Made by a program: the position numbers and the translations under genes
Part shown: positions 1 to 11,464 of the stretch, piece by piece
How positions within the stretch are numbered: position 1 is the stretch's first letter
Layout: the number at the start of each line of letters is the position of its first letter
NCBI GenBank assembly: GCA_036346205.1
Contig: JARFJB010001357.1
Location: 107,501 to 171,500, forward strand
Length of the DNA stretch: 64,000 nucleotides
Origin: Vesta saturnalis
Taxonomy: Eukaryota; Arthropoda; Insecta; Coleoptera; Lampyridae
Direction of reading: 5' to 3'
The notes under the pieces: generated by a model
Databases searched by the model: none
The model's input: the letters and a program-made list of their open reading frames with translations, nothing else
Told to the model about the DNA's origin: nothing

Positions 1-962
1 ACCACACACTCACACACTCACACACCACACTCACACACACTCACACACTCACACACTCACACACACACCACACCTCACACACTCACACACTCACACACTC
101 ACACACTACACACACTCACATCACACCACACACACTCACACACTCACACCTCACCACTCACACTCACACCACACTCACACACCACCACACTCACACACAC
201 TCACACACTCACACCACACCCACACACACACACTCACACACTCACACACACACACCTCACACACCACACACTCACACACTCACACACTCACACACTCACA
301 CACTCACACACTCACACACACTCACACACTCACACACTCACACCACACACACACTCCACACACTCACACACTCACACACTACACACACACTCACCACTCA
401 CACATCACATCACACACACACACACACCCACACACACTCACACACTCACACACTCACACACTATCACACACTCACACACTCACACACACACACACACACT
501 CACACACTCACACACTCACACACTCACACTCACACACTCACACACTCACACACTCACACACTCACACACACACTCACACACTCACACACTCACACACTCA
601 CACACTCACACACTCACACACTCACACACTCCACACACACACCACACACTCACACACTCACACACTCACACACTCACACACTCACACACTCACACACCAC
701 ACACACACACTCACACATTCACACAATCACACACTCACACACTCACACACTCACACACTCACACGCACACACTCACACACTCACACTGCACACTGCACAC
801 TGCACACTCGCACACTGCACACCTGCACACCTCACACACTCACACACCACACCCACACCTCACACCTCACCACACTCACACACTCACACACTCACACACT
901 CACACACTCACACACTCACACACTACACACACACACACACCACACACACACACACAACCACA
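1..962. repeat. CACACTCA-type simple repeat
   Basis: Nearly one kilobase of irregular CACACTCA units with occasional CACC, CACATT and CTGCACA variants. One strand has almost only C and A with periodic T, so the other has almost only G and T. Long reading frames predicted here are low-complexity artefacts. The tract runs off the left edge of the window, so its full length is unknown. Confidence 0.97.
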
Positions 963-1168
963 CACACACGCACACGCACACGCACACGCACACGCACACG
1001 CACACGCACACGCACACGCACACGCACACGCACACGCACACGCACACGCACACGCACACGCACACGCACACGCACACGCACGCGCACGCGCACGCGCACG
1101 CACACGCACACGCACACGCACACACACGCACACTCACACGCACACACACGCACACACACACGCACACG

Positions 1169-1206
<38 letters not shown>
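963..1206. repeat. CACACG then CA alternating purine-pyrimidine tract
   Basis: The repeat changes abruptly from CACACTCA to regular CACACG units, with a short CGCGCA stretch near 1080-1100, then to plain CA. Strict purine-pyrimidine alternation for about 240 bp is the kind of sequence that can adopt Z-DNA. No gene is present. Confidence 0.95.
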
Positions 1207-1209
<3 letters not shown>

Positions 1210-1212
1210 ACA

Positions 1213-1213
<1 letters not shown>

Positions 1214-1294
<81 letters not shown>
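1214..1294. repeat. (AT)n microsatellite between facing GGTGTCTC ends
   Basis: About 40 AT dinucleotides. The left neighbour is GAGACACC (1207-1214) and the right neighbour is GGTGTCTC (1296-1303), so the tract is bracketed by an inverted copy of the same 8-mer. The right 8-mer belongs to the mariner-like element that follows; the left one may be the end of a lost sister element. Confidence 0.9.
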
Positions 1295-1297
<3 letters not shown>

Positions 1298-2497
1298 TGT
1301 CTCAGTCCAAAAGTGGTTAATTTCGGAGATACAGAGTGTCAAAAGTTTAGTTTTTCATAAATAAAATTGTAGTGTATTGTCACAATATTCAACTAGCATA
1401 CATTTAAAATGAAATAACTTTTTCTTTGTCTTTGTGAAACGGGTAGGTTGAGGAAGATATTCTAAATCGGATTGAAGAAAATCCAAAACTCAGCAGCAGA
1501 AGATTGGGCTTACAGTTAGGTGTAAGCAAGGATAGTGCTAATAGGATAACCAGAGAACAACTGCTGCATCCATTTCATGTTCAACGGGTACAAGATCTTT
1601 TACCCCATGATTTTGAAGCACGCCTAGGTTTCTGCCGGTTTATCCTAGAACAAAGAAATCAAGATAGAAACTTTACAATAAGAATTTTATTCATAGATGA
1701 ACTCACTTTCACGAGGCGTGGCATAACTTGCACAATGAACATGTCTATGCTGAAGAAAATCCTCATGCGACTAAAGTTACCCATTATCAGCATGAGTTTA
1801 AGGCCAATGTGGGGCAGGAATCATTGACGCTTTCATAATTGGTCATGTCATTTTACTACCTCCACTAAATGGCGAAAATTGTTTGGAACATCTACAAAAC
1901 GAGTTACCAGACTTATTAGATCCCCTACCATGGCAACTTCGAAGGGGAATGTGGTTTATGCACGAAGGTGCGGTTCCACATTTTACGTTAAACGTACGTA
2001 ATTATTTGAACGAACAGTATCAAAATAGTGGATAGGTAGAGGCACCCGTAAATTGGCCAGCTCGATCCCTGTCATGGCCCCGATGGATTACTTATTGTGG
2101 GGAAAAGTGAAAACCGTTGTGTATTCTACGCTAGTACATACAGAAGATGAATTAAGGAGACGTATTCAAACTAGTATTGACGCTTTGAGAAATGATGACG
2201 AAATGCTCCAGAGAGTCCAATTTAATTTTTTACGGCGTATTAATCTTTCTACACACGAAGAATGGAGATCATTTGAACATTTGTTGTAAGCATTTTTTTT
2301 CATTAACTTTTTGTTGTTGATAAATTTGTTAACTGTTTTTACTCGAGAATAAAATTATAGTACATTTAACTTGGAACTTTTGACACTCTGTATCTCCGAA
2401 ATCAACCACTTTTGGACTGAGGTTAAGTCGGGTTAGATCGTCATATTTTAGCCTCAGGAATTTGTGGTAGCATTTTTCCGGACTCTTTAGAGACACC

Positions 2498-2500
<3 letters not shown>
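1295..2500 (+). mobile_element. Mariner-like DNA transposon 1 with inverted repeats
   Basis: A 47-bp inverted repeat pairs 1301-1347 with 2375-2421, starting CTCAGTCCAAAAGTGG and differing at one base. On the right the element seems to continue about 80 bp to the motif GACACCCTGTA at 2492-2502. On the left only GGTGTCTC remains, so part of that end is probably deleted. Both sides lie against (AT/TA)n tracts, as expected for TA-target insertion into a microsatellite. The enclosed transposase is on the plus strand and broken. Confidence 0.85.
1447..2289 (+). pseudogene. Mariner-like transposase, broken
   Basis: The first piece (1447-1827) carries a helix-turn-helix-like stretch (EENPKLSSRRLGLQLGVSKD) then the first catalytic block LFIDELTFTRRG. 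A frameshift near 1820 leads to a second frame with WFMHEGAVPHF, and a further shift gives the C-terminal block PMDYLLWGKVKT up to the stop at 2289. The order matches insect mariner/Tc1-superfamily (DDE_3) transposases, which nick and join element ends at TA sites in the nucleus. The second catalytic Asp, normally HDGA, is Glu here (HEGA). With two frameshifts and this change it is inactive. Confidence 0.85.

Positions 2501-2550
<50 letters not shown>
2501..2550. repeat. (TA)n microsatellite
   Basis: Exactly 25 TA repeats between the right end of mariner-like element 1 and the 3' end of the minus-strand jockey-like LINE. It could be part of the microsatellite that element 1 entered, or the simple tail of the LINE. 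Confidence 0.95.
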
Positions 2551-2555
<5 letters not shown>

Positions 2556-2590
2556 ATCTTAGTTAAGAAGTATTAACAAGTCATTTGGCT

Positions 2591-4760
2591 TTAACCGCTT
2601 GGTTCGTTAGTTTCGTCCATTAAATTACTAATTAGATCATTAGGATGGTTAGTCAATCTGTCTTTGTATTTTTTACTAAAGTTTTGTATTTCACTTTTAA
2701 CAGTTGGTACACTTACATCATCTTGAATAACTTTATTTGGCACGTACCAGGGTGCGTTCATTATGATTCGAAGCACTTTATTCTGGAAACGTTCCAGTAT
2801 TTCTACGTTGGAGTTGCTGGCGGTTCCCCACAAGCCTATCCCGTAGGTCCATATGGGCTTTAAGGCAGCCTTATAGATTAATAGCCTATTATTTAGCAAT
2901 ATTTTGTATTTCCTTCCTATCATCCAGTATAATTTACTGAGTATAAAGCCCAGCTGCTTCCTTTTGGTGAAGATATCAGTCCTCCAAGTCAATCGACGAT
3001 CTAGATGGAGTCCCAAATGTTTGGCTGATTTTGTATGTTGCAGTTTTTCACCATTAAGGGTGACCGATGGGGAGTTATTAGGTTTCATTGTGTATGTGAC
3101 ATGTAAGGATTTGGTTTCGTTCACTCGAATTATTCGCACTGTATAAGCCAGTATTGAATTCTGTTTAAATGAATTTGAAGATATCTGGACGCAGTTTCAG
3201 ACTTTACGTGGTACGCTAAAACAGCCATATAATCCTCAAAGGTTGCGGTTAGGCTTGATGTTGGAAGGTCAGCTGTATAAAGTAAGTATAAAACTGATCC
3301 TAGAGTGCTACCCTGTGGGATCTCCTTATAGTATTGGTTGCAGACACGATGTTTCGTATTGGGTTTTTACATAAAAGTACCTTTATGTTAAGTATGATTT
3401 CAGAATTTCGTACAGTTGGTGGGGTAAGCTTTTTTTAATTTTGTAGCATAATCCCGAGTGCCACACTTTGTCAAATGCTTCGGATATGTCCAAAAATGCA
3501 GCTGAGCAGTATTCCTTCCCTTCTAGGTCCTTATGAACATTGTCTACTATTCGATGTATCTGTTCTATAGTGCCTTATTAACTCTTATTTCTCTAACGTT
3601 GGCTTAATTCTATATGATTCTGTTTCCGCAGATGGTTTACTTGGCTTTTGAATCATGATAATTTCTGCAATTTTCCAACCGCTTGGGAAGTAGCACGTTT
3701 AATATAGCGTTTAACATTTGAGTGATGGCTTGTATCGCTTTTCAGGTATTTGCTTTAAAATTACTCCGGTTATGATATCGTAGCCTGGAGGTTTTGTAAT
3801 GTTGATTTCTGTTTCAATAGCTTTAGTTACTTGTTTTTTTTTATTGGTTCTCTGGTTAATAAGCTCATCTGGTATACAGTTTCTAGGAAGTCGATAATTT
3901 CCTTTTCTTTTTCTGGATAGTGTGCTGGGTAGGGTTTAAATACATTAGCTAGATGTTCAGCAAATATTGTGCCTTTCTCTTTATTGCATCTAGCCCAGTT
4001 ATCATTAACCTTTTTTATAGGTGGAATGTGAGTAGTGGGTCGCTTTGTTTTCTTTACCGGTTTCCACAATGAATAGTCGGTTTTTTCGGTAGCGGTTAGT
4101 GATTCAAGATAATCTTGTGTGCCTTGGTTTTGATGCTGTGCCAGTAGCTTCTTTAGCTCTTTTGCGGCTCTGTTTAGTGCCCTCTTATTTTTGATTTTAT
4201 TCTTTCTTTTTTATTATGGGACAATCTGTGGATCTGGGTTTACTTGCTACTTGCTCTATTGGCTCCGTGAGTGACATTAGAGCTAGTTCTATGTCGACGG
4301 TAGTTTAGAGTGGAATATCTAGAATTATTAGGTACTCAAGCCTGCCACGGAAATCATAGTTGGTGTTTTTGTTAGTCAGAGTGGGTTGCTTCTGTATTTG
4401 AACTATGTTTGAGTGTACCGTAATTGTTAATGACGTATGATGTGCGGCTAACTCTAGTTTTTATATCGCACTGTCTGATGTTTAATCCTTTAATGATGCT
4501 GGAGTCGATTCGGTCCGGAACTATTCTTCTTCGGTCCGTGGACCAGTATGTCGGTTTTTCGGTGGTTATGTATTTAAGATCGTTTTCTGGAATGGCAACT
4601 ATCAGTCGTTGTCTGTTTAATCTCGTTAAGAGTGAACCCCACTGTTTCTGCTTTGCATTAAAGTCGCCTGATACCAGGAATCTGTTGCGCAGGGGGAAAA
4701 ATCTTCTTTTGTAATAATGTATTTGGGTGTACAATATGCGGAAGTAATTTTCAGTAGAGC
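2591..4760 (-). pseudogene. Jockey-like ORF2: endonuclease-reverse transcriptase
   Basis: Minus-strand fragments in order: endonuclease motif VSGDFNAKQKQWGS with the following PTYWSTDRR block (4734-4372); an RT thumb-proximal segment with IPPIKKVNDNWARCNKEKG (4069-3827); RT motif A as AAFLDISEAFDKVWH (near 3500); motif B as IPQGSTLGSVLYLLYTADL (near 3310); then the 182-residue C-terminal part ending at 2591 with HLGLHLDRRLTWR and YGIGLWG. The catalytic FADD/YADD box reads FEDY (near 3230), so polymerase chemistry is lost even apart from the frameshifts. Its normal role is target-primed reverse transcription of the element RNA. Confidence 0.85.
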
Positions 4761-5064
4761 TAACTGATCTTCAATTGATGATGATCTTTTATATCAATTT
4801 TTACGATTACCGCAGATCTTCAATTAGTATGGTCGTGGCTTGTAGATTATTTGTTTGATATTTGGCGATTATTTTCCAGAAATATTCTGATTTCATGAAC
4901 ATGTTGGCATGGTTCGTTGGCGTTTCATGCTACTATTTTTAGTGGAAGATCCATTATGTCATTTTACTTATTAACGTGGTGAGCAGATTCATAATAGCCC
5001 CCATTTGGGTTATGAGGTTTTTCATCATGGATTTTAATTCTTCCATGTCGTTTGTTTGTGTAGT

Positions 5065-5400
5065 TTATAGTTGTTCGCTCGTGTTTCCTGCTTCAATCTG
5101 GGTGTTATTCATTAGTTGTGGGTTGAATTGAACTTTTTCCGCATACGATGTTCCAGATACTACCTTTGGTTGACTGTAGTTTCTTAGTCGTGGGTAAAGT
5201 TTCGCTTGTAGTTGTTTATGTATTATACAGCCTCGGCAATTAGCCGGATGATTGCCACCCCAAATCATCCATTTTACTTGGTTATCCTTAGTTTTGATAG
5301 ATGATAGTTGGTTTAAATATTGCAATCTATCTGTGGATCTTTTGGGGGTCGAGGAAAGATAGATCTGGATTTAGCACTTGAACTGCTGGAATAACTCAAC
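5065..5400 (-). pseudogene. Jockey-like ORF1 (gag) C-terminal end
   Basis: The minus-strand fragment contains WGGNHPANCRGCIIHKQLQ, matching the C2HC zinc-knuckle tail of jockey gag proteins (Cys, Gly-x-His, then Cys), followed by GTSYAEKV, also usual in this family. Gag binds the element RNA. Only the C-terminal part can be followed; about 300 bp separate it from recognisable endonuclease sequence. Confidence 0.7.
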
Positions 5401-5419
5401 GCGCTGTTCCAGCTTTCCT

Positions 5420-5925
5420 CCTAAAATTAATCGCAAAAAAAACGGGACACTTAGGTGTATGCTCTGCACTAAAATGAAAACGCAGTTATGTGAGGCTTAG
5501 GTTCATTGTTACCGTTATTTTTTTACATAAATGGTTGCCATCATGAAACATAAATTTACTAAAAATATACAGAATGGTCAATATCAAAAAGATAAAACTG
5601 GCAACCAGTCCGCCATTATGCATATGGTCTATTGAGTATCATATTGGATTTAAACAGGGAGCTTCGGTCAACCTGATCACTTCTTTCTATATTAAAACAT
5701 TTTAAACTGGAGACAAAAAATATTTCCATATTTTTTAAAATATCATGAAGCAAAAAATAATTGTGTTAATTTTCTAATTTTTATCTTTACAATTGAGGCC
5801 ATTAATTAAAAAATTATTTGTTTTTTTTTTATCTTTGATACACTGTATCTCGGAAACTAAATATATGCATTTTTTTATCACTTGGTAGAGTTTAGTCCCA
5901 ACAATTCTGGGACACCTCGTAAATA
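5420..5925. other. Small degenerate DNA-element remnant
   Basis: No coding sequence. The right side (about 5838-5920) reads like the terminal region of mariner-like element 1: ACTGTATCTCGGAAAC against CTCTGTATCTCCGAAA, then TTTAGTCCC and GGGACACC. The left side has GGGACACTTAGGTG near 5437, which may be the other end. It could be a short non-autonomous derivative, but the inverted match is weak. Confidence 0.35.
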
Positions 5926-6159
5926 TCCTAATATACTTTTTAATATGTTAAATTACAATAAAGCAGACTCTTCAAGCAGCTAATTTAAATACGCAACGCT
6001 ACATTGGTTGATTCGGAACTCATAAAGATCAAAACGCTGTTCGGCAGATTTTTCTCTGCAGATTTAACATTGAAATGCCATAAGTCGCAGTAGAGGACCC
6101 CGAGTTGGCGTGGTAAACGACACCTTGAGTGTAAAGCGAATCATGTGACTGAATACCCA

Positions 6160-6765
6160 TAGTACTTTTGTAGCTTTTAGTCATAAATACAATTTCTTTT
6201 TCCACAACTCGCATCAAGATTGGTGTATAAATATAGATCATGGGTCAAACAATTTGTATTTTGGCTATTGCCGCGATTTTGACTAAATTGTTGTATAAAT
6301 ATAGATTTTGCGCAACATTCGGCCCACATGTTGACATACATTCACGGGCTACAAAATTTCGCTCTTGGTCATGAATGGAATTTAATCTGACGAGTCCACA
6401 ACAAAATTGTTGTATCAACATAGCTATTGGGTCCAATTTTGTCCAACTGCTTATCAACATTCATGGATTATAAAATGTAGCTTTGTGTCATTAAAGCAAT
6501 CTATTTTATCGTTGCACTCAATTAAACTGGTGTATAAACATAGATTTTGTGCAACAACAAATTCAGATCAACGATCATAGGTCACAAAATATAGCTCTTG
6601 GTCATCAAGCGCATCAATTTTTCCGCGACTCCAATGGAATTGGTAAAAATACAGATTTTGGGTAACATTCGGCCTTAAATTATAATCAACACTCATGGAC
6701 AATAGAATTTGGTTCTTGGTCAATGAGGGAACCGATTTTATCGCGTCTACAGCAAGGGAATCCAT
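6160..6765. repeat. Diverged tandem repeat, unit about 119 bp
   Basis: Landmarks recur in order: GGTGTATAAATATAGATTTTG, then CATTCGGCC, a TCATGGxxTA block, AAAATxTxGCTCTTGGTCAT, and a short CG-containing block. Units begin near 6219, 6289, 6408, 6529 and 6639, giving steps of 70, 119, 121 and 110 bp; the 70-bp step looks like a unit with an internal deletion. The partial first unit starts near 6160. Units are clearly diverged, so the array is old. ORFs here are chance. Confidence 0.75.
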
Positions 6766-7029
6766 TTTGATGAACGAGCGAAATCCAGTGACAAAAATAA
6801 TCTTCGTCTACACCGTTCGCTTAAAAAGTTGATATTTTCAGCGAAACTGTCTGTTTAAATCATTAAATAATTAGCGCGTATATGCACTAACTAAATTTTG
6901 AGTAAAGAAATTGAGCTTCAAGAATCATCTCCGTTTCTAAATTCTATTATTGTTCTTAAAATGAAATACGTCACTGTGCCAAATTATTATTAACATATCA
7001 TGTAATGATGTTAATTATAATTAAATATT

Positions 7030-7140
7030 ATTGTAGGTTTTGTTATGAACGAATAAGTTCAAAAGTAAATATTTAATTAACAATTATTATTAATTTTATT
7101 AAATACATAAGTAAAAAGTTTACCTCGAGTACGATTGTCA
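7030..7140 (-). mobile_element. tRNA-derived SINE copy, 3' part
   Basis: The stretch containing GTTATGAACGAATAAGTTC and AAGTTTACCTCGA recurs at 49640-49930 in several orientations. On the minus strand the copy at 49690 begins with a good tRNA B-box (GGTTCAAATCC), degenerated here, followed by the shared AT-rich body. This fits a tRNA-derived SINE, which has no protein and depends on LINE machinery. I see no clear target duplication. Confidence 0.55.
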
Positions 7141-7144
7141 TGGG

Positions 7145-8430
7145 TCCATGATTTTATCAAAGATTTGCCGATAATTTAAAGTTTGGAGAAGCTTTTCTAT
7201 TGGTACGTTTTCTTTTGTCTTTTACGTATTTGAAAGGTTTAGGAATTTTTTAGTATTTTCTAAAAAAAATGAAGCTTTTGTTGCCGATCAAAGTGATCTG
7301 AAGGTTTAAAAGAGAAATGTGATTTACATTTTTGATATCGATGTTTAGGAAAACTCTTTACTCATTTGAGTGGAAGCATTCATTAGTAAATAAGGATAGT
7401 TTTGTATAAATAAATGTTTTCGTTATTTTAAATTGGATGAATTTCGTTAAATCAAGTTGAGGTTGCATCATATAAAATTAAATTAAAGAACGCATTCAAA
7501 TTATTACATCGTATGGTACAACTTTTGCAAAAGGTAAAGTTAGCTGTCATTGCAGCGCCGTTTCTGTTGATAAGAGTTTGGCTTTAAACAAAGAATTTGC
7601 ATTCTATGCACGTTAAATTTAAAGTTGATTTTCGTCGAGATTCTCTTTGGTGCGTGTATAGGGTTACTTAGATGTCGTGACCCAGTAGTTTCACCGTCAA
7701 TAGATAACCTAGGTAAAATTTGTGTTGACAATTTGATGATTCTGTTTTTATTTATTCATTCACATTACATATATTTAGGTTATTGGACTTGTTTTTCTTA
7801 TGTGAACCTATCATTACACAGAATCTAACGACACGCATTTTTAATGTTTATCGTTTTTTTTTTAATTTGTTCTTCGAATTAACGTCATTTCATTATGTTT
7901 AGTCTTAAATAAAACAATTACGGCGGAAAGATTTTCAAGTGATTATTTAATTTTAGCGTAACATTTAGAGGCCGATGAATCACTGCGTCATTTTCTTTTA
8001 TAATTTGAGTATAATTAATAATTAATTGCAAGTGGTCGTGTACAAAATTAAGTTTTTCTTGTTTGTTGAAGTGAAATTACTTTGAGCCGAATTTTCTAGT
8101 AACGTAACGTAACAAGAGATTATTGTTTTTTTTGCGGGACGCAATTATTTTTGAAGCCTTTCAGGCTGGCGAGATCTGCTGGTCCCAGTGGCGCCTGCGG
8201 AGATTACATTCATGTAAGCGAGTTATTTGAGTATTTTCAGCAAGCTGTGAACTGACGTAATTGGGAATTTCAACCCCTATCGTGACATTTCAAATACTTT
8301 GGCACCCTTTTCCGGTTTTATGTCGGTTCAACCCCAATTTGACTTATATATGATAAACTATCCTATTGTGCGCAAAACCGCTGGCTAGTCGAGCCAAAGC
8401 CACGTTTATCTGTTATTTCGTTTTACTGCC
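7145..8430. other. No recognisable feature
   Basis: AT-rich sequence with scattered short reading frames (for example minus-strand 7731-7540, 63 residues) that match nothing I know. A slightly GC-richer patch lies at 8150-8420. No inverted repeat, RNA gene or coding signal could be supported. Confidence 0.5.
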
Positions 8431-8434
8431 AGTT

Positions 8435-8505
8435 TATACCGTAACACTACGACATGTGCTTTGCTAGAGTACCGCTCTAACCAACTAAACTGTCGAAATA
8501 AAGGC
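8435..8505 (-). mobile_element. tRNA-like SINE head
   Basis: On the minus strand the sequence reads GTTTAGTTGGTTAGAGCG, a typical tRNA D-arm and A-box region, followed by an anticodon-like stretch and CACATGTCGTAG, the same string that precedes the B-box in the SINE at 49690. The B-box itself is degenerate (GTGTTACGG). The match to the other SINE pieces suggests one family. It is not an intact tRNA: the acceptor and T arms do not pair. Confidence 0.5.
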
Positions 8506-8724
8506 CCCAATCGATGTACATTTTGTCTTTATGTATGTACTAATAATAATTTTTAATTATTATTATAAAATATAAAATATATATATTACACAGAGCAGAT
8601 GTATGATTTAGCTATCTATATTGACTATATTGTGAAATTTCATACGCGTATTACGTACAATATATTAGCACAAATCAGATTAAAATTTAAACAATTTTGA
8701 GAATCTATTTAAAATTGGTTTGCA

Positions 8725-8795
8725 GCAACGCCTCGCCCTGCGATTTTGCCCACATCCGCAACGCCTCGCCCTGCGATTTTGCCCACATCCGCAAT
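8725..8795. repeat. 33-bp tandem duplication
   Basis: Two perfect copies (8725-8757 and 8758-8790) of a 33-bp unit containing CGCCTCGCCCTGCG, plus the first bases of a third. It is CpG-rich and stands out from the AT-rich surroundings. The lack of divergence implies a recent origin or strong constraint. Confidence 0.95.
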
Positions 8796-8984
8796 GATGC
8801 AACTTTTTTTATGGTTTTCTTTAATTAAAAATACGTTTGACTATTTCCGCATTCATATTGCACCATGTTAAGTACAGAGTTGAAAATGAAAAATTAATTT
8901 TTTTTTATACTCGTATTGTAAATCGTAACGTGCTATTTTTCAAATATTTTCTTTCCAAATTTGCTCAAAGTAAAGTTTAATATA

Positions 8985-10278
8985 CAAGGTGTTTCGGAAT
9001 TGCACGGCACAATTTGGGTATGTGTTCTTTAGCACAAAATAAACAAAAAAGTTCATGTAAACATATATTTAAAATTAATTTATTACCGAGATATTGGGGC
9101 ATAAAGATACTTAATAACATTTAATAATACAACATACAAAGTTACTGTTTAAAATTGACCTCCGTTTTGTAGAATACAGCATTCGGCACGACGAATCCAT
9201 GCTTCCTTGGTACTTCGTGTAGCATCAGGACGATGCTCGATAGTTGCTGCGGCTTCCAGGACGCGGAATCCTTAGGTCTTTTTGCGTACTAATAGACGTA
9301 GAATAAACCATAACTTCATCCAGACTCACACAAAATAACCTAACGGCGTTAAATCGAGATATCGTAGTGACCATTTAACAGGTCCATTCAGATACCATGT
9401 GTTGTGTTTAAATAATCAGTGACAATATGAGAATAGTGAGCTGGAGCACCGTCATGCATGAACCGCATTTTCGGCCTATTGGCAATCGTAAATTTTTCTA
9501 GAAGCTCATAAAGAGATGCAAGTAACATATGCCTGAAAGCCTAGGCGGCAAAAAGACGGGGTCGATGATATTGTCGCCAAGAATACCACACCAGATATTT
9601 AATGAAAAGGTGTGTTGGTAATGCGTAGTGGATGTCTTATGAGGGTTTTCTTCTCCCCAGGTATGGGTGTTTCGAAAATCAGTAATTCCCATTCGATTAA
9701 AGCAAGATTCACCGTAACCAGCAGGTAGCTCAGGAGGTTAAGATCTTGTGTGCATTGTCGAATTAACCACTGGGAGAAATTTCTGCGCGTTATAATTTTG
9801 TGGTAACAAATCTTCCACAATAGTAACCTGAAATGGATACAATCGTTATTCATGCAATGTTCGCCATACGCTGGTAGAGGAAATCTCGAAACGACCTGAC
9901 AACTTTCTGGTGGTAGTAGTAAGAGATAACTGAACAGCATCGTTCTTCAACGTTTGCAGTTTGTCGAAATCTTTGTCGACCGGCGGTACTCGTTGAGGTT
10001 TTAGCGTGCCATTTTTCCTAAGCGTCTTTCAATGGCTTCAAACGTTTTACAATTTGGCACCATTTTTGTGTGCCTCGTCATAAGTTAAAAGCATGTGTGT
10101 TTGTTCTACAAAAGTGAACAAATCAGTGGTGTCTGGCATGATAATCACAGGTATTGTTAAAATCTCTATGCCCTCGGCAATAATTAATTTGAGACATATG
10201 CTTATATGAACTTTTTTGTTTATTTTGTGTTAGAGAACACATACCTAAAATAGTGCCATGCAGTTCTGAAACACCCTA
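8985..10278 (-). mobile_element. Mariner-like DNA transposon 2
   Basis: Terminal inverted repeats of about 70 bp pair 8988-9060 with 10205-10275; both begin GGTGTTTC and share TATGTGTTCT and ACAAAATAAACAAAAAAG. The ends are flanked by TATA-like sequence, consistent with TA target duplication. The transposase is on the minus strand. The family is related to element 1 but is clearly a different subfamily. Confidence 0.88.
9150..10139 (-). pseudogene. Mariner-like transposase 2, broken
   Basis: Starts at ATG 10139 with MPDTTDLFTFVEQTHMLLTY, giving the usual N-terminal DNA-binding region. The first catalytic block (near 9705) reads GESCFNRMGITDF where the family has DES, so the first Asp is Gly. 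The middle block WGEENPHK and FSLNIWCGILGD is well kept. The second block MRFMHDGAPAHYSH keeps its Asp. The third (near 9340) reads LTPLGYF where PLDYF is expected, again Asp to Gly. Several frameshifts separate these pieces. Two of three catalytic residues are lost. Confidence 0.8.
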
Positions 10279-11464
10279 TATAATGCATTGTTTTCCTAAT
10301 GTACCTATGGAATTATCGTCCAGATATATATTTTGCCCTTTTGTCACCATACTAATGTCGTAACATGGGTTTACTATTAGAATTATGTGAGAATTTTATT
10401 TTCTTGTGTAGTTGATAGAAAAGAGACACATTATTTAATCAAAAATCGTGAATAAAAGTGGAGCTTTTCTTTACAATTTCAGTTAGCGACACTTTGTTTC
10501 AATCATATTGTTTATTGCTGTAAATTCTACACACAATTTGTTAAATTATTAACTATTATACCTGAAGATGAGGAAATTGCCCACAACGTAGACGGTGACA
10601 AATTAGAGATTATTACATCGCTTGCTGCTATTGTTGATGTTGACGTTTCGAAGATTGCTCTTCAGGCGAACTACTAAAAATTCCACTTTATTTTCATTGC
10701 TATTCTCGACCTCTGTAACAGGAACCGTGTCTTTTCAAAACTTGGATGTCGGCTTCACTGTCGGTCAAAAAGGTCGCTGATGTGCTTCGAACACAATGGC
10801 ACGTAACGTTGTAAAGCGGTAGCCCCAAAAACGCAGTGATTTTCTTTGGTAAATTCTAGAAGGCGTTTATACCAATTGGTTGCTTTCTGCACTTGCCTTG
10901 TCTATCAAATATAATTCCGTTTACTCCATCTTCTGATGTAACTGTAAAGACCGGTTTTTTCTTTGAAATAAAAAAAATAATTTAGGGTAAATGTTCTAGT
11001 AATCCTCCATTTCGTACTAAACAGTGCCCTAACCTGCACCTAGGAATGGAAAACTGCGGAAAAAAATCCGGGGTATAAAAAACTTGGTAAAAAAAGTACG
11101 GGAAAACATACCTAGATGTTCGTTTGCTCTGGACGCAATTTAAGATATACACACTTCAAGCAGACAAACCGTGAATGGGTGCACTACTAAATACCAAAAT
11201 AACAGCTACTATTATAATGGGTATGAACTTTATTACGGATTGTTTACGTATATGTCAAACTTATAATAATGCCTATAGATATAGATACTTAACACCCACC
11301 TAACTTATCCTAATGTATTATCTATTAATTGGCACGTAATCTAACAGTGTGTCCAACTCTCGAAAGGACACGTCCGACGTCACCTTCACATTCCCTGCAC
11401 AAATTATTTAACCTCGTCTGCATATCTTCATACACAGTTCGTTTCTTTTTCTTCGCCACAACAC
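10279..11464. other. Unassigned stretch, possible TE remnants
   Basis: No solid gene. A plus-strand frame at about 10565-10676 (PEDEEIAHNVDGDKLEII) resembles the acidic N-terminus of piggyBac-type transposases but nothing follows it. On the minus strand about 10970-10750 gives NWYKRLLEFTKENHCVFGAT, perhaps N-terminal to the MULE remnant next door. Both are guesses. Confidence 0.3.

Larger units (their letters stand above)
2551..5410 (-). mobile_element. Jockey-like non-LTR retrotransposon, decayed
   Basis: Read on the minus strand, the order is gag-like zinc-knuckle ORF1 end (about 5400-5065), apurinic-type endonuclease (about 4760-4350), then reverse transcriptase and C-terminal domain (about 4150-2591). 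This is the order of jockey-clade LINEs. The 5' limit is uncertain and no target duplication was recognised. All parts carry frameshifts. Confidence 0.8.

Noticed and set aside
1..962. Telomeric repeat array
   Set aside because: The unit is CACACTCA-like, not the insect TTAGG or TCAGG telomere repeat, so a simple microsatellite is the better reading.
900..1342. Open frames of 77-139 residues in the CA/CG repeat
   Set aside because: They are pure dipeptide translations of the microsatellite (Val-Arg, Cys-Val, Ala-Cys) and would be open on any strand.
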